Assembly (NCBI GenBank): GCA_007922305.1
Contig: ML677364.1
Coordinates: forward strand, 22,551,326-22,615,325
Reading direction: 5' to 3'
DNA from: Dermatemys mawii
Lineage: Eukaryota > Chordata > Testudines > Dermatemydidae
DNA length: 64,000 nt
Shown: in pieces, positions 12,255 through 23,700 of the stretch
Numbering within the stretch: position 1 is the first letter of the stretch
How the letters are laid out: the number at the start of each line of letters is the position of its first letter
The notes under the pieces: generated by a model
What the model saw: the letters and a program-made list of their open reading frames with translations, nothing else
The model's database searches: none
Told to the model about the DNA's origin: nothing
Program-made: the position numbers and the translations under genes

Positions 12255-14590
12255 TGATAAATGACTTTTGTAAAGGGAAATCATGCCTCACCAATCTGTT
12301 AAAGTCTTTGAAGGTGTCTACAAGCATGTGGACAAGTGTGATCCAGTTGATATAGTGCATTTGGTCTTCCAGAAAGCTTTTGACAAGGTCCCACACCAAA
12401 GGCTCTTAAGCAAAGCAAGCAGTCATGGGACAAGAAGGAAGGTTCTCTTATGGATCAGTAACTGGTTAAAGGATAGGAAACAAAAGGATAGGAATAAATG
12501 GTCAATTTTCACAACAGAAAGTTGTTATCCATAAGCATCTGTGCTGGGATCTGTGCTATTCAACATATTCATAGATGATCTGGAAAGGAGGGTAAATAGT
12601 GAAGTGACAGAATTGCTCAAGTTAGTTAAGTCTAAAGCAGACTGTAAAGAGTTATAAAGGGATCTCATAACCTGGGTGATTGGGCAAGAGAGTGACAAAT
12701 GAAGTTCAGTGTTGAGTGAAATAAGTGCAAAGTAATGTATGCTGGAAAACAATCCAAGCTATACTAAACTAAAATGATAGGATCTAAATTTGCTTTCTTT
12801 AGTAGTAACAGCTATCCTGGAATCAACATGAATAGTTCTTTGAAAATAAATGCTTAATGTGCAGGGATAGCTCTTTTTTTTAAACCAGCAGTATTAGGAA
12901 CCGTTAGGAAAGGGATAGTTAAGACAGAAAATATAATGCCACTATATAAATCCATGGTAAGCCCACACCTTGAATGCTGCATGGACTTCTAGTTGCCCCA
13001 GCTCAGAAAAGATACAGAGAAGAACAATAAAAATGATTAGGGGTATGGAACAGCTTCCTTTTGAGGAGAGATTAAAAAGACACTGACTGTTTATCTTAGA
13101 AATTAGATAACTCGGGGAAGGGGGGAAATGATAGAAATCTATAAAATCATGAATGGGGTGGAGAAATCGAAGTGTTATTTATCCTTTCATATAACACAAG
13201 AACACCCAATTAGATTAATAGGCAGCAGGTTTAAAACAAAAGGAAGCATTTCTTCACATAATACACAGACAACCTGTGGAACTCATTGTGATGCTGGCAA
13301 ACCAGGTGCCAGCTCTTGCCCAGAGTGCAGACATTAGCTAAGAGCTAACAGATTCATAGCTGGAGACTGGACCAGTTCACTTGTGTGTTAGTTTTGCTCA
13401 AAATAGGTATTAGTCTTATAAGAATATATTTTGTGTTTCGATTCCGTGTAATGCTTGTAAGTTGTTGCATGCATGAATCTCACTTTTAATGTCTGTATTC
13501 TATACTACAAAAAAAAGTAGGTTTTGCTTTATAACTTTGAAAATGTTTGTTTGTTCTGAACCCGGGGGAATCATCCCTGCCCTCTCCCCCCCCCCTCCAC
13601 CAGGCACCCAGAAGGATTATCAAAATAATCAATGAACAGCGCAATATAAAGGATTGGTTAATGGCCCTATCACACCTGGGAAAGGCTATATGCAAGGAAG
13701 CTCATCCTGTGGACTTAAAAACTGAATGAAGAAAATAGTCACAGGAAATTTGTCCCTCTCTCTCTTTGCTGTTTGAACTCTGAGAGGGCCAGAGAGTGAG
13801 GCACAGATCCCCAGACGCTTAGAGTTGTAGAGACCCGCCAATTCAATCACTCTAGTGATTTAGATGATAACTTATTGGTATGTGTATATTTGCTTGTTTT
13901 AACCTGTAAATAACTTATTTCTTTTTCCTAGTTTAATAAACCTTTAGATAGATTATTACAGGATTGGCTGCAGGTGTTGTCTTTGGTGTAAGCTCCTGGG
14001 TACCAACTGATCTGCGATTAGTGGCTGGTGTCTCAGGACTGGAAACAACCTGACTATTATGTGATTTTTGGTGCGCCTGTTTATCACTGAGTCCAGCTTG
14101 TTTGGGTGGCAAGATAGACTGGAGAGTCTAATGAGAATTGTCTGTGACTCCGTAGTAAGATTGTTACACCAGGAGTTCACATTTGTTACTGGGTTGGTGA
14201 ATTCTAATTATAGAACATACCACCAATCTGTCCTGTTTTTAACAGTCTGCCTTGTAGGCACTCGTGAGCTGCTCCAGACAGTGTGACACACGCTGCCAGG
14301 ATGTGTTGTGAGGTCAAAAGTATAACTGGGCTCAAAAATAACTAGTTCAGTTCATGGAGGATAGCTCCATCAATGGCTATTAGCCATGATTGGCAGGGAC
14401 ACAACCTCATGCTCTGGGTATCTCTAAGCTTCTGACTTCCAGATACTGGGACTGGATGACAGGGGATAGATCACTCAATAATTGCCCTGTTCATTCCCTC
14501 TGAAGTATCTGGCACTGGCTGCTGTCGGAAGACAGGATACTGAGCTAGAGAGACCATTGGTCCAACCCAGTATGGCTGTTCTTATGAGAT
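12255..14590 (+). mobile_element. CR1-type LINE split by a later insertion
   Basis: Left part (about 12255-13286) encodes degraded RT: KSFEGVYKH, then FQKAFDKVPHQRLL near 12370-12410, then the C-terminal region with ACAGAGAAGAACAATAAAAATGAT. It stops in AACCTGTGGAACTCATTG. Right part resumes at about 14291 with CTGCCAGGATGTGTTGTGAGG, the next stretch of the CR1 consensus, and runs through TCCATCAATGGCTATTAGCC to GACCATTGGTCCAACCCAGTATGG. The bases between are a separate element (13287-14290). Confidence 0.75.
13287..14290 (+). mobile_element. Solo-LTR-like insertion nested in CR1
   Basis: About 1.0 kb that interrupts the CR1 copy. It begins TGTGATGCTGG and ends GTGACACA, a TG...CA pattern. 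It contains a TATA-like AATATAAAGG at about 13643 and a polyadenylation signal AATAAA at 13935, the order expected for U3-R-U5. No gag, pol or env frame is present. The flanking target duplication is not clear, so the class (endogenous retrovirus or other LTR element) is uncertain. Confidence 0.5.
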
Positions 14591-14713
14591 CCTTGTGTAC
14601 AAAAAGATCTATAAAAATACAAATTACAGTGTGGATGCTTATAATTTTTGTGCTGAGCTGAGCTGAGCTGCTTTGAGAAAGCTAATACTGAATCTATTTT
14701 TTTCTCCCTCTAG

Positions 14714-14777
14714 TAAAACAAAATGGCTGTGTTTACCTGGAGTATAATCCTAGTGTTTATCTCTTCAGTGAAGGCAG
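14714..14777 (+). CDS. IL1RL2: IL1RL2 coding exon 1 (signal peptide)
   Basis: Acceptor CCCTCTAG at 14711-14713, nine bases of 5' UTR, ATG at 14723, signal peptide MAVFTWSIILVFISSVKA, then donor G|GTAAGT (exon end 14777, phase 1). The acceptor implies at least one upstream non-coding exon. Confidence 0.88.
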
Positions 14778-17700
14778 GTAAGTTGATCAGATGGTTTCTT
14801 AAATACTTCCTCTGAAATGAGCTCTTTTACACATACATGTTCTCAGATACCTGAAAACAGCTATTTAAGAACAGAGATGTAGTAACCAGTAGTGACGCCA
14901 ATCTGAGCTCTGTATTCAGGGTGTGCTGTATTTTCATTAGAAAATGGCATGGCTTTTATTTATGTGGTTTTAAGTTGCCCGGTTGTGAAGTTTGTCAGTG
15001 CATTATGCATGCTTTCCACACATAGGCATTTTTAAATGGGCACTGGAAAAAGTATTGAATATCCTAAATTAGACACACATTTGACATTTTCAGTGTGGAG
15101 ACTTCTCAAGACCTTTATCTGTAAATCTTTCAGTGTCTATATATAATCCTACAATATATACACCTTATTGTTCCATATCTTGGAATCTCAAAGCCCTATG
15201 TATCTTGATTCCATGCTGCAATTGACAGTAAAGCATCAGAAAGCTCATATAAGCAGGGGACAGAGTAGCAGAAGTTGGAAGTGACAGCCCCATAAAATTC
15301 TGTGTTTCCCACCTTCCCACAATGTGCAGACTTGGAGAATGTAGAAGGACCTTTGTACCAATATTTTGTGATCAGATTTCTGCACATTGGGATGAAGAAA
15401 TTAGGTAGAGAATAATTACTGTTTCCTGGAAGCTGGCAAGCTCCTCTTGCATTCAGCATATTTCAGAGTGAGAGTTGATGCTGGCTAAACTAGCCATTTA
15501 TTGCATGGTCTGATAGAACAATTGAAGTCTGGACAGTACTGCTACAAAACAGTGTAGGGTGAGATTTTCCAAAAGTACTCTATTAGCTTAACTCTACCCT
15601 CATCAAAGCCAATGGTAAGTTCTCGTTGACATCAGTGAGAGCAGAGAGAAGTTGCTATTTAGTGCTTTTGAAATTCCAACTCGGTGCAGGAAAGGAGGTG
15701 AAAAAAATATGCAATTTGAGATTCCCAGATATGGAACAATAAGGTGTATATATTGTAGGATTATATATAGACACTGAAAGATTTACAGATATAGGTCTTG
15801 AGAAGTCTCCACTCAGTGTGGGGAATTCTAGATAGGCAAAATATAATTACTTAAACTGGAATTTGGCTATAACGTTGAAGCTGACAAGTTCTAATGATAT
15901 TATCCTAATTCTTTCACATAAAATATCCAAATTTTAGATTGCTGGGGAACTCTGACTTCTTTATGATTAGAATTTCACTAACAGAGTTCTTTTGTGTATA
16001 GTTATAGAATATCCTTTAGTTTGTAGATGCTGGAGTTGCCTGTTCCACAAGAATGTTTAAATATGAATATTGAAAACCTATTAAAATAGACAAATTTGTC
16101 TTCATAGTTCTATACTTATGTCTTTTCTTTAAATTTTGTCTCCATGATTTTTAGAGGAATGCATGGTACATGATGCACTGCATAGTCAAAGTTTGGTGTC
16201 TGTACTGGCGGGAGAACCTCTTACTATTGATTGTTTGTTAGATAAAACACTGGCTCTTCAGCACATGAATTACAGCTTGACTTGGTATAAAAGTAGGAGA
16301 AAAATGCCTATAACTCAAGTGAAACTTTCCAGAATACATCAGCATGAAAACTTGCTTTGGTTTATGCCTGCAATTTTAGAAGATTCAGGATCCTATGAAT
16401 GTGTTATGTGGTAAGAATGTATTTTTCCTTTGGTTTGGTTTTTTTATAAAAGCTACATTGCTGCAGATGTGAGCTTGAAAAAGAATCATTAAACAAATAT
16501 CTGAATTATTTTTCTGATATTATCTGGAGTTATCTTGTAGTTTTCCCATCACAAACACTTATGGTTTATATTACAAACAGAGCTTTTCATCTTGATTTAC
16601 AGCAGAGCTGATTTTGATGAGGTTGTTACACTTTATTGTAAAAGAATCGCAAGTCCATTCATTGCTGATACAACTTCACCATTAGGGCTGGTCAGAAAAT
16701 ACTAATTATTTTCTATGGAACTTTCAAACGAAAGGAGATTTTTTTTAATTTGAATTTTTTTTTTAGAATTTTGATTTTTGATTTTTTTTTTTAAAGAATA
16801 TTATTGGAAATGAATCATTTTCATTTTGGTTGAAATTTAATGGAGTTAACCGTTTTTTAGTAATCTTTTATTTCATGTAGTTGAAAATCAGAAAATTACA
16901 AATACTGCAAAAAGTTGTAATGAAAACACTTTTCCTTGAAAAACTTTCAGATAAATATTTTCAACCAGCCCTAGCCATGATGTTATGAGGTTTGTGTGTC
17001 ATCAGATATCATGATGATATGACACAATGGCAGCAAATCCTCAGCTGGTATTAATTGCTATAGTTCCAGTTACTTCAATGGAGCCATGATAAATTGCACC
17101 AGTGGACAATCTGCCCAAATAACTTTTTTTTCCCCAAAGAGGTGCACCCTGGCCCAGCTGCCCAGCTTTAAAAACTCATGCCCGTCCTAATCCTCTTCAG
17201 GCCTCCAGAAAACCATGTCCAGCCTTAATTTTCAGTTATAATCCAGGTGTACCCATGGTCCCAGAAATCCTTCCCTGTTCTGGCCCTTGAAGAACTGAGA
17301 GCTGATCCAAACAGATGTATTCTTGCTCAGCTACAGCATTCTCTTGGGCCCCTAAAATTCAGTTATCATATTTGTTTCTTCAGCATAAGCCAGTTGCCTG
17401 TAACTGGCCAGGGTATGACATTTAAAGACCTGTAACCAAGGTATAACATTCATTCATGGACACACATTTGCACATGGGAGGTTCATACCCCGGTTTGAAC
17501 AGTGTGTGTTGTGAGTTTTCAGAGATTGGAGTAGGGTTTTTTTGCTAATTAAAATGACTGCCAAACAAATTCTCTCAGACTTTAAAACAGTCAGTTCATT
17601 GACAATCTGAAGTAATTTGGCAGCCCCAAAGAAAAGGACTTTGGGAGCCAGGTTCTCTAGTATAGTGCAGCAGCTAATCTTGCACCACTAGTGGACTCTG

Positions 17701-20700
17701 ACCCAAAAGTCCTCTGGTCATAAAGCTGGCATAAGCAGCTCAAGGAAGATCATGCCAATGTAAGGACAATTTTCTGGTGACATAATGCCAGTGTAGGGGC
17801 TCTTAGGTTATTACCTTTCCTCGCTGTCAGAATAGCAGAAGAAGAAGCCTAGCTAGATCACCTTTACACCATTCCATCCTTTTATCTCCTGCTTTGCTGA
17901 CTTAAATTAGATCAGCTTGAAAGCTGCTGTAACTTGGAAGGGGAGATTGGCACCACGCCAGGTTTGGAGGAGTGCAATGGGGAGGTTTATGCCACATATG
18001 TGTACATGCTGATTGGCAGTCTGTACCCCTCAGGCTCTGTCTCTTAATTTGCTCATAGATGCAAGAAACATTGTGTGCGATGTCATACCTGACCACGTCG
18101 TCTTCTCTCTTTTTTGTAATCGTATGGGCTTTGTGGATTATAGAATGAATGAAGGGATTGATGTTCAGGAAGTAGAGCTGGGAGACGGTGGGAGGGGATG
18201 AGGTATGAAATTCTTGTTACAGGACCCTCTGTCAGTCCGTGCGCTAGACAGCAATGGATTTGCTTCTGAGGGGTCCTATGTTCCCAACCTTCCAGCCTGA
18301 TGTTAAGGCTTCATTAGAACTGGCGAAAGAGAAGGGCAGTAGGTATGAAAAAGACAGAAATATGAAAAATATTAGACCTGTAATTCAGCTGCTTTATTTT
18401 CATTACAGGACTTTAACAAGCTGCAACAAAATATATTTCAATGTAATAGTTTTCAAAAATACTGCCGGTTTGTGTTTTAATGGGGATTTTCTCTATGCTC
18501 AAGAGATACCAGCATCATCAAATGAGAAGATTGTGTGTCCTCATCTAGACAATTTCAGAGATGAGAAAAATACGTTATCCATTCACTGGTATAAGGTATA
18601 AGACCATGTGGGGTCTGTTCTCTATTTCATTTTCAGCCACTGTTCTGTGTTTTAACTGATGTTTAGAATTGATAATGGAGGGTGGGGAGAAAGAATAGAT
18701 CATATGACTCTCTTTCTGGGAGACCGGATGTGCATGTGAGGAGAATTGTACATCGTGATGAAATTACTATAATAAAGTGTTGATAAGCATGTCTATTTTA
18801 GCTGCCTCCAAGAAACTCAAGGGGCCTATCGTTTGGAAGGTGATCTCATTTTCCCCTTCCTTATACCGAACAAAAACATCCAACATCGATCCGTAGTTTC
18901 ACAGTAGGGTGATTGTGTTTTTGAAGAGGGTGGCTTGATGTGTAGCCAGACTTCAGTGTGAGTTGAGGATGCTGAGTCCATCGCAGCACCGAGTCCTGTC
19001 TTGCTAGACCTCTGTGCTGTGCGGAGCTCACTGCAGGATCTGACCCTGAATGAGTACATGATGGTGCACAAATGAATTTAATTCATCTATGGCGTATTAG
19101 GAGGAAAATTGGGGGGGCGGGGAAACCTCAGTGATGTTTTAGTTTTAACTGGGGCTGCCCAACGATTAAGAGTTAATGGCGATTAATCACACTGTTAATA
19201 GGATAACATTTATTTAAATTTTTTGGATGTTTTCTATATTTTCAAATTTATTGATTTCAATTATGCAGACTACAAAGTGTACAGTGTTCACTTTATATTT
19301 TTTCATTACAAATATTTGCATTATAAAAACCAAAAGAAATAGTATTTTTCAGTTCACCTAATACAAGTACTATAGTGCAATCTCTTTATCATGAAAGTTG
19401 AATGTACAAATGTAGATTTTTTTTGTTACACAATTACACTCAAAAACAACAAATGTAAAACTTCAAAGCTGACAAGTCCACTCAGTCCTACTTTCCATTC
19501 AGCGAATTGCTAAGAAAAACCTTTTTGTTTACATTTATAGATAATGCCACCATCTTCTTATTTATCACCAAAAAGGGAGAACAAACATTTATTTGCATGG
19601 CATGTTATAGCCTATGTTGAAAGATATTTACATGCCAGATGCACTAAAGAGTCTTTTCTCTTCATGCTTCCACCAGCATTCCAGAGGACATGTGTCCATG
19701 CAGATGACGGGTTCTGCTTGATAACAATCCAAAGCAGTGTGGACAGATGCATGTTCACTTTCATTATCTGAGCCAAATGCCACCAGCAGAAGGTTGATTT
19801 GATTTATTTATTTTATTTATTTTGTGGTTTGGGTTCTGTAGTTTTTGCATCAGAATGTTGCTCTTTTAAGACTTCTGAAAGCATGCTCCATACCTCATCC
19901 CTCTTAAATTTTTGGAAGGCACTTCAGATTCTTAAACCTTGGGTTAAGTGCTGTAGCTATCTTCAGAAATCTCACATTGGTACCTTCTTTGTGTTTTGTC
20001 AAATCTGCAGTGAAAGTGTTCTTAAAATGAACATCATGTGCTGGGTCATCACCTGAGACTGCTATAATAAAAATGTATGCAGAATGTGGGTAAAACAGAA
20101 CAGGAAACATACACTTCTCCCCCAAGGAGTTCAGTCACAAATTTAATTAACACATTTTTTCCATCATTATCATCAACATAGAAGCATGTCCTCTGGAATT
20201 GTGGCCGAAACATGAAGGGGTATACAAATGTTTAGTGTATTTAATACATAAATACCTTGCAATGTTGGCTACAAAATTGCCATGCAAATAAATGTCTGTT
20301 CTCACTAGGATTACCAGCAAAGGGTGAAAAATTAGGACGGAGGGCCTGGGGGGAGTAATAGGAGCCTATATAAGGCTTGGTCCGCACTAGGGGGCGGGGC
20401 AACTTAAGATATGCAATTTCAGCTACGTGAATAACATAGCTGAAGTCGGCGCATCTTAGGCCGACTTACCTGCACTCCTTATGGCAGCAGCAGGTTCTCC
20501 TGTCAACTTCAGCTTGTGCCTTTTGGCGAGCTGGAGTTCCGGAGTTGACGGGAGTGCCTTTGGTGATCAATTTATCACAGCTTGATGAGACGCGATAAAT
20601 CGATCGCCAATAGATCGATCATTACCTGCTAATCTGGCGGGTAGTGAAGACATACCCTAAGAGAGAGCCCCAAAAATCGGGATTGTCACTATAAAATTGG

Positions 20701-23700
20701 GACATTTGGTCACCCTAGTGCTCACTGTCTGGTAACGTTGTAAATAAGAAGGTGGCAGCATTATCACCTGAAAGTGTTAGTCTTAGCGGTTGGCTGAACA
20801 AGAAGTATGACTGAGTGGGCTTGTAGGCTTTGAAGTTTGTTTTTGAGTGCAGTTGTGTAACACAAAAAATCTACATTTGTAAGTTCAACTTTCATGACAA
20901 AGAGATTGCACTATGTACTTGTATGAGGTGAATTGAAAAAAATTCTTTTGTTTATAATTTTTACAGTGCAAATATTTGTCATAAAAAATATACACTTTGA
21001 TTTCAATTACAGCACAGTACAGTATATATGAAAATGTAGAGAAACCTCCAAACTATTTAATAAATTTGAATTATTATTCTATTGTTGTGCAATTAAAACA
21101 GCAATTAATAATTTTTTTAATCTCTCATTTTTTTTAATTAATTGCATGAGTTATCTGTGATTAATCGACAACCCTAGTTTCAACATAATTCATATTGAAC
21201 CTAACTGGTGAAATTACCTTGCCCCATTCCGTGGGAAGGAATATTTGAATTTGATATTTTTTGTGTACTGTATTCTTATTCTCTGATTTAACAGAGCACT
21301 TTTTGTTGCATTTAGGAATGTAATCTGATTGACAATGAAAGATTTCTAAGTAGGGATGATGATCTTATAATTATTAGTGCAAATGTAAATGATTCCGGAA
21401 ATTACTCATGCAAAATGACATATAATTATATGGGAAAAGAATATAACATTTCACGAAACATTTATGTAACTGTTATAGGTAAGTCTCTTTTTTATTCTTT
21501 GGTTTGTTTGGTTGTTTGTTTTTTTTTTTTGCAAATCCAGAAGTTTCAGTTGAAACTCGCAGGAAAACACAGGTCTTGTCTGGATTAAGTTTACAGGATA
21601 AGGGCCTGTTCTAAACAGGGAATAGATGCACTGGTACTATATATTGAAGCAACCTCCTAGGGGAATGCACTTTCATGGTGTAAAATGAGGCTTGCACTGG
21701 TGTGGCTTACTGAGATTTGAAACTGGGAGCATTTGTATTGGTGCCACAGCACTAATGCAACTCCATTGCAAACTTTGTTTTACACTGGTACAGTACATCT
21801 ACACTGGGGCCTTGCATCAGTGCAGCTGCACCAGTACAAATACTCTCAACATAGATAGGTCCTGATTTTAAGACAGGATGTGACAGTTGGTTTTAAGAAG
21901 CAATCGGAGGAAGGAAAATTGCAACAGAGATAAGATCCGGTGGTCTAGGTGGTGCTTAATTTGATTGCCACCCCTGATTTAGCCAAACTTTTTGGCCTGA
22001 GGGCCACATCGGGGTTCCAAAACTGTACAGAAGGCCAGGTAGGGAAGGCCCTGCTCCCTATCTGACCTCCACCCACTTCCTGCCCCTGACTGCCCCCCTC
22101 CAGAATACCCACTCATCCTGCTCCTTGTCTCCTGAACGCCCCCTCCCGAATCCTTCCTAGCTACCACTCCGGGACCCCAACCCCACCCAACCTTGCCCCT
22201 GCTCCCTGTCCCCTAACTGCCCCAACTCCTATCCACCCCCCCATGCCCCCTGACAGATCCCTGGGACTCCTCCAATCTATCCAACTCCACCATTCCACGT
22301 CTCCTGACCGCTCACCACCACCCCGAGCCTCTGCCCCATCCAACCCCCCCCCCAGCTCCCGGAACTCCCTGCCCCTTATCCAGTCCTCCTGCCCCCTTAA
22401 CATTCCGCTTATCCCTGCCTCCCCCATCTCCTGGAGCCTCAGCATGCCGCGTCCAGGAACAGCCCTGCTGCAGCAGTGTGGCTCCGGCAGGACCTGAGCT
22501 CTGCCGCTTGGCTCACCAGAAGACATTCAGAAAACATGCATTGTATCCAATGTTAAACATGTTAGCAGCATTGACGACCTCAGAGGTGAGGCAGGCACCC
22601 CCGAAGGTGAGACAACAAACAGGAGATAATGATGGGAAGCCCAAAAATAACCATCAAATGATAGTGGAAAACTCCAAGATTAACACTGCTTAAGGACTAA
22701 TGATTACAGAATGACATTGCAAAATGCATGGACTCAAATGGAAATTTACAACTATAAAAATAGGGTGTTTTGCCATGGAACTCTGGGTTCAGTCGTGCAA
22801 AGTTTTAGAGCATCAGATCGTGACAGACAGAGCCCAGCGTCCTCACTTGTGCTCAGTCTAACAGGCCATTAGATTGACTTGAGCTACAACAGATTGGTAA
22901 CTATTAAGACCATCTGCAGGACTTGTGTGTGTTGTGTAACACTGCTCTACAGCCAAAATGCTTCTGAAATAAATATAGTCAAATTTTACTAATTCTGGGT
23001 CACTGAGAACAAAAATGATGCTTAAAATTGTTGATTGGCTCTAGTTTTCAAGATATGCTATTGGGTCAGTATATACGACCCTTGACATGGGAATGGCGGA
23101 GGATTAGTGAGTTATAAAGAGAAGGGATCTCAATTTAAACCAGAAATGACTAAAATACATCTTTGACTGGATCTATGAATAAATCTATGACTGGGTTTGG
23201 ACAGTACTTGCTTTTTAGGCAAAACAATGAATGATGCAATCTGAAGCTGGTATTGCATCATACATGATATGAATTGCATCATGTTATTCCTAGAAGTCAT
23301 GGATGATGCAATCGTAACGAAGCTTACATCACTCTGCTGAACAAATTGCCCTATATCAGCTCTAGAAATCATACAGTGTCGTGCTCTCTTATTTGTCAGT
23401 GTTTGATTTTGCAAAGGGACACATTTCTGTTTAGCCAAAGTGAGCAGAGATGCCTCGTACTTGTGTGAACAGTGCAGATAACTTCTGCTATGTTTGTGGT
23501 GAAGTGACTTTTGCATCACAAAAGCACAGTATAACCACTATGGTTAAGAAAGCCTATCGCCTTTATTTTGGCTGCAAAATTGGAGATCAGGACAAGAGGT
23601 GGGCCCCACACATATGCTGCAACACTTGTGCAACAAATCTTCGCCAGTGGTTGAACAGGAAAAGGAAATCTATGCCTTTTGCAGTGCCAATGATTTGGAG

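Larger units (their letters stand above)
19150..21176 (+). mobile_element. hAT transposon relic with long inverted ends
   Basis: Outer ends TGGGGCTGCCCAACGATTAA and, inverted, TAGGGTTGTCGATTAATCAC. Subterminal sequence also matches in inverted orientation over several hundred bases (AGTGCAATCTCTTTATCATG at about 19374 against its inverse near 20896-20915). The flanking 8-mers GTTTTAAC (19142-19149) and GTTTCAAC (21177-21184) match at 7 of 8. The interior resembles the C-terminal hAT dimerisation region (a frame-broken YLAMLATKLPCK... followed by SLSGWLNKK-like sequence). The open stretch is interrupted by stops and by a nested insert at 20307-20718, so it is dead. In intron 3 of IL1RL2. Confidence 0.8.

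Noticed and set aside
18826..19071. 81-codon minus-strand frame in intron 3
   Set aside because: No recognisable domain; could be part of an unidentified repeat but cannot be supported as a gene.
22161..22526. 121-codon minus-strand frame
   Set aside because: Lies within a C-rich hAT-like MITE; Gly/Arg-rich composition only.
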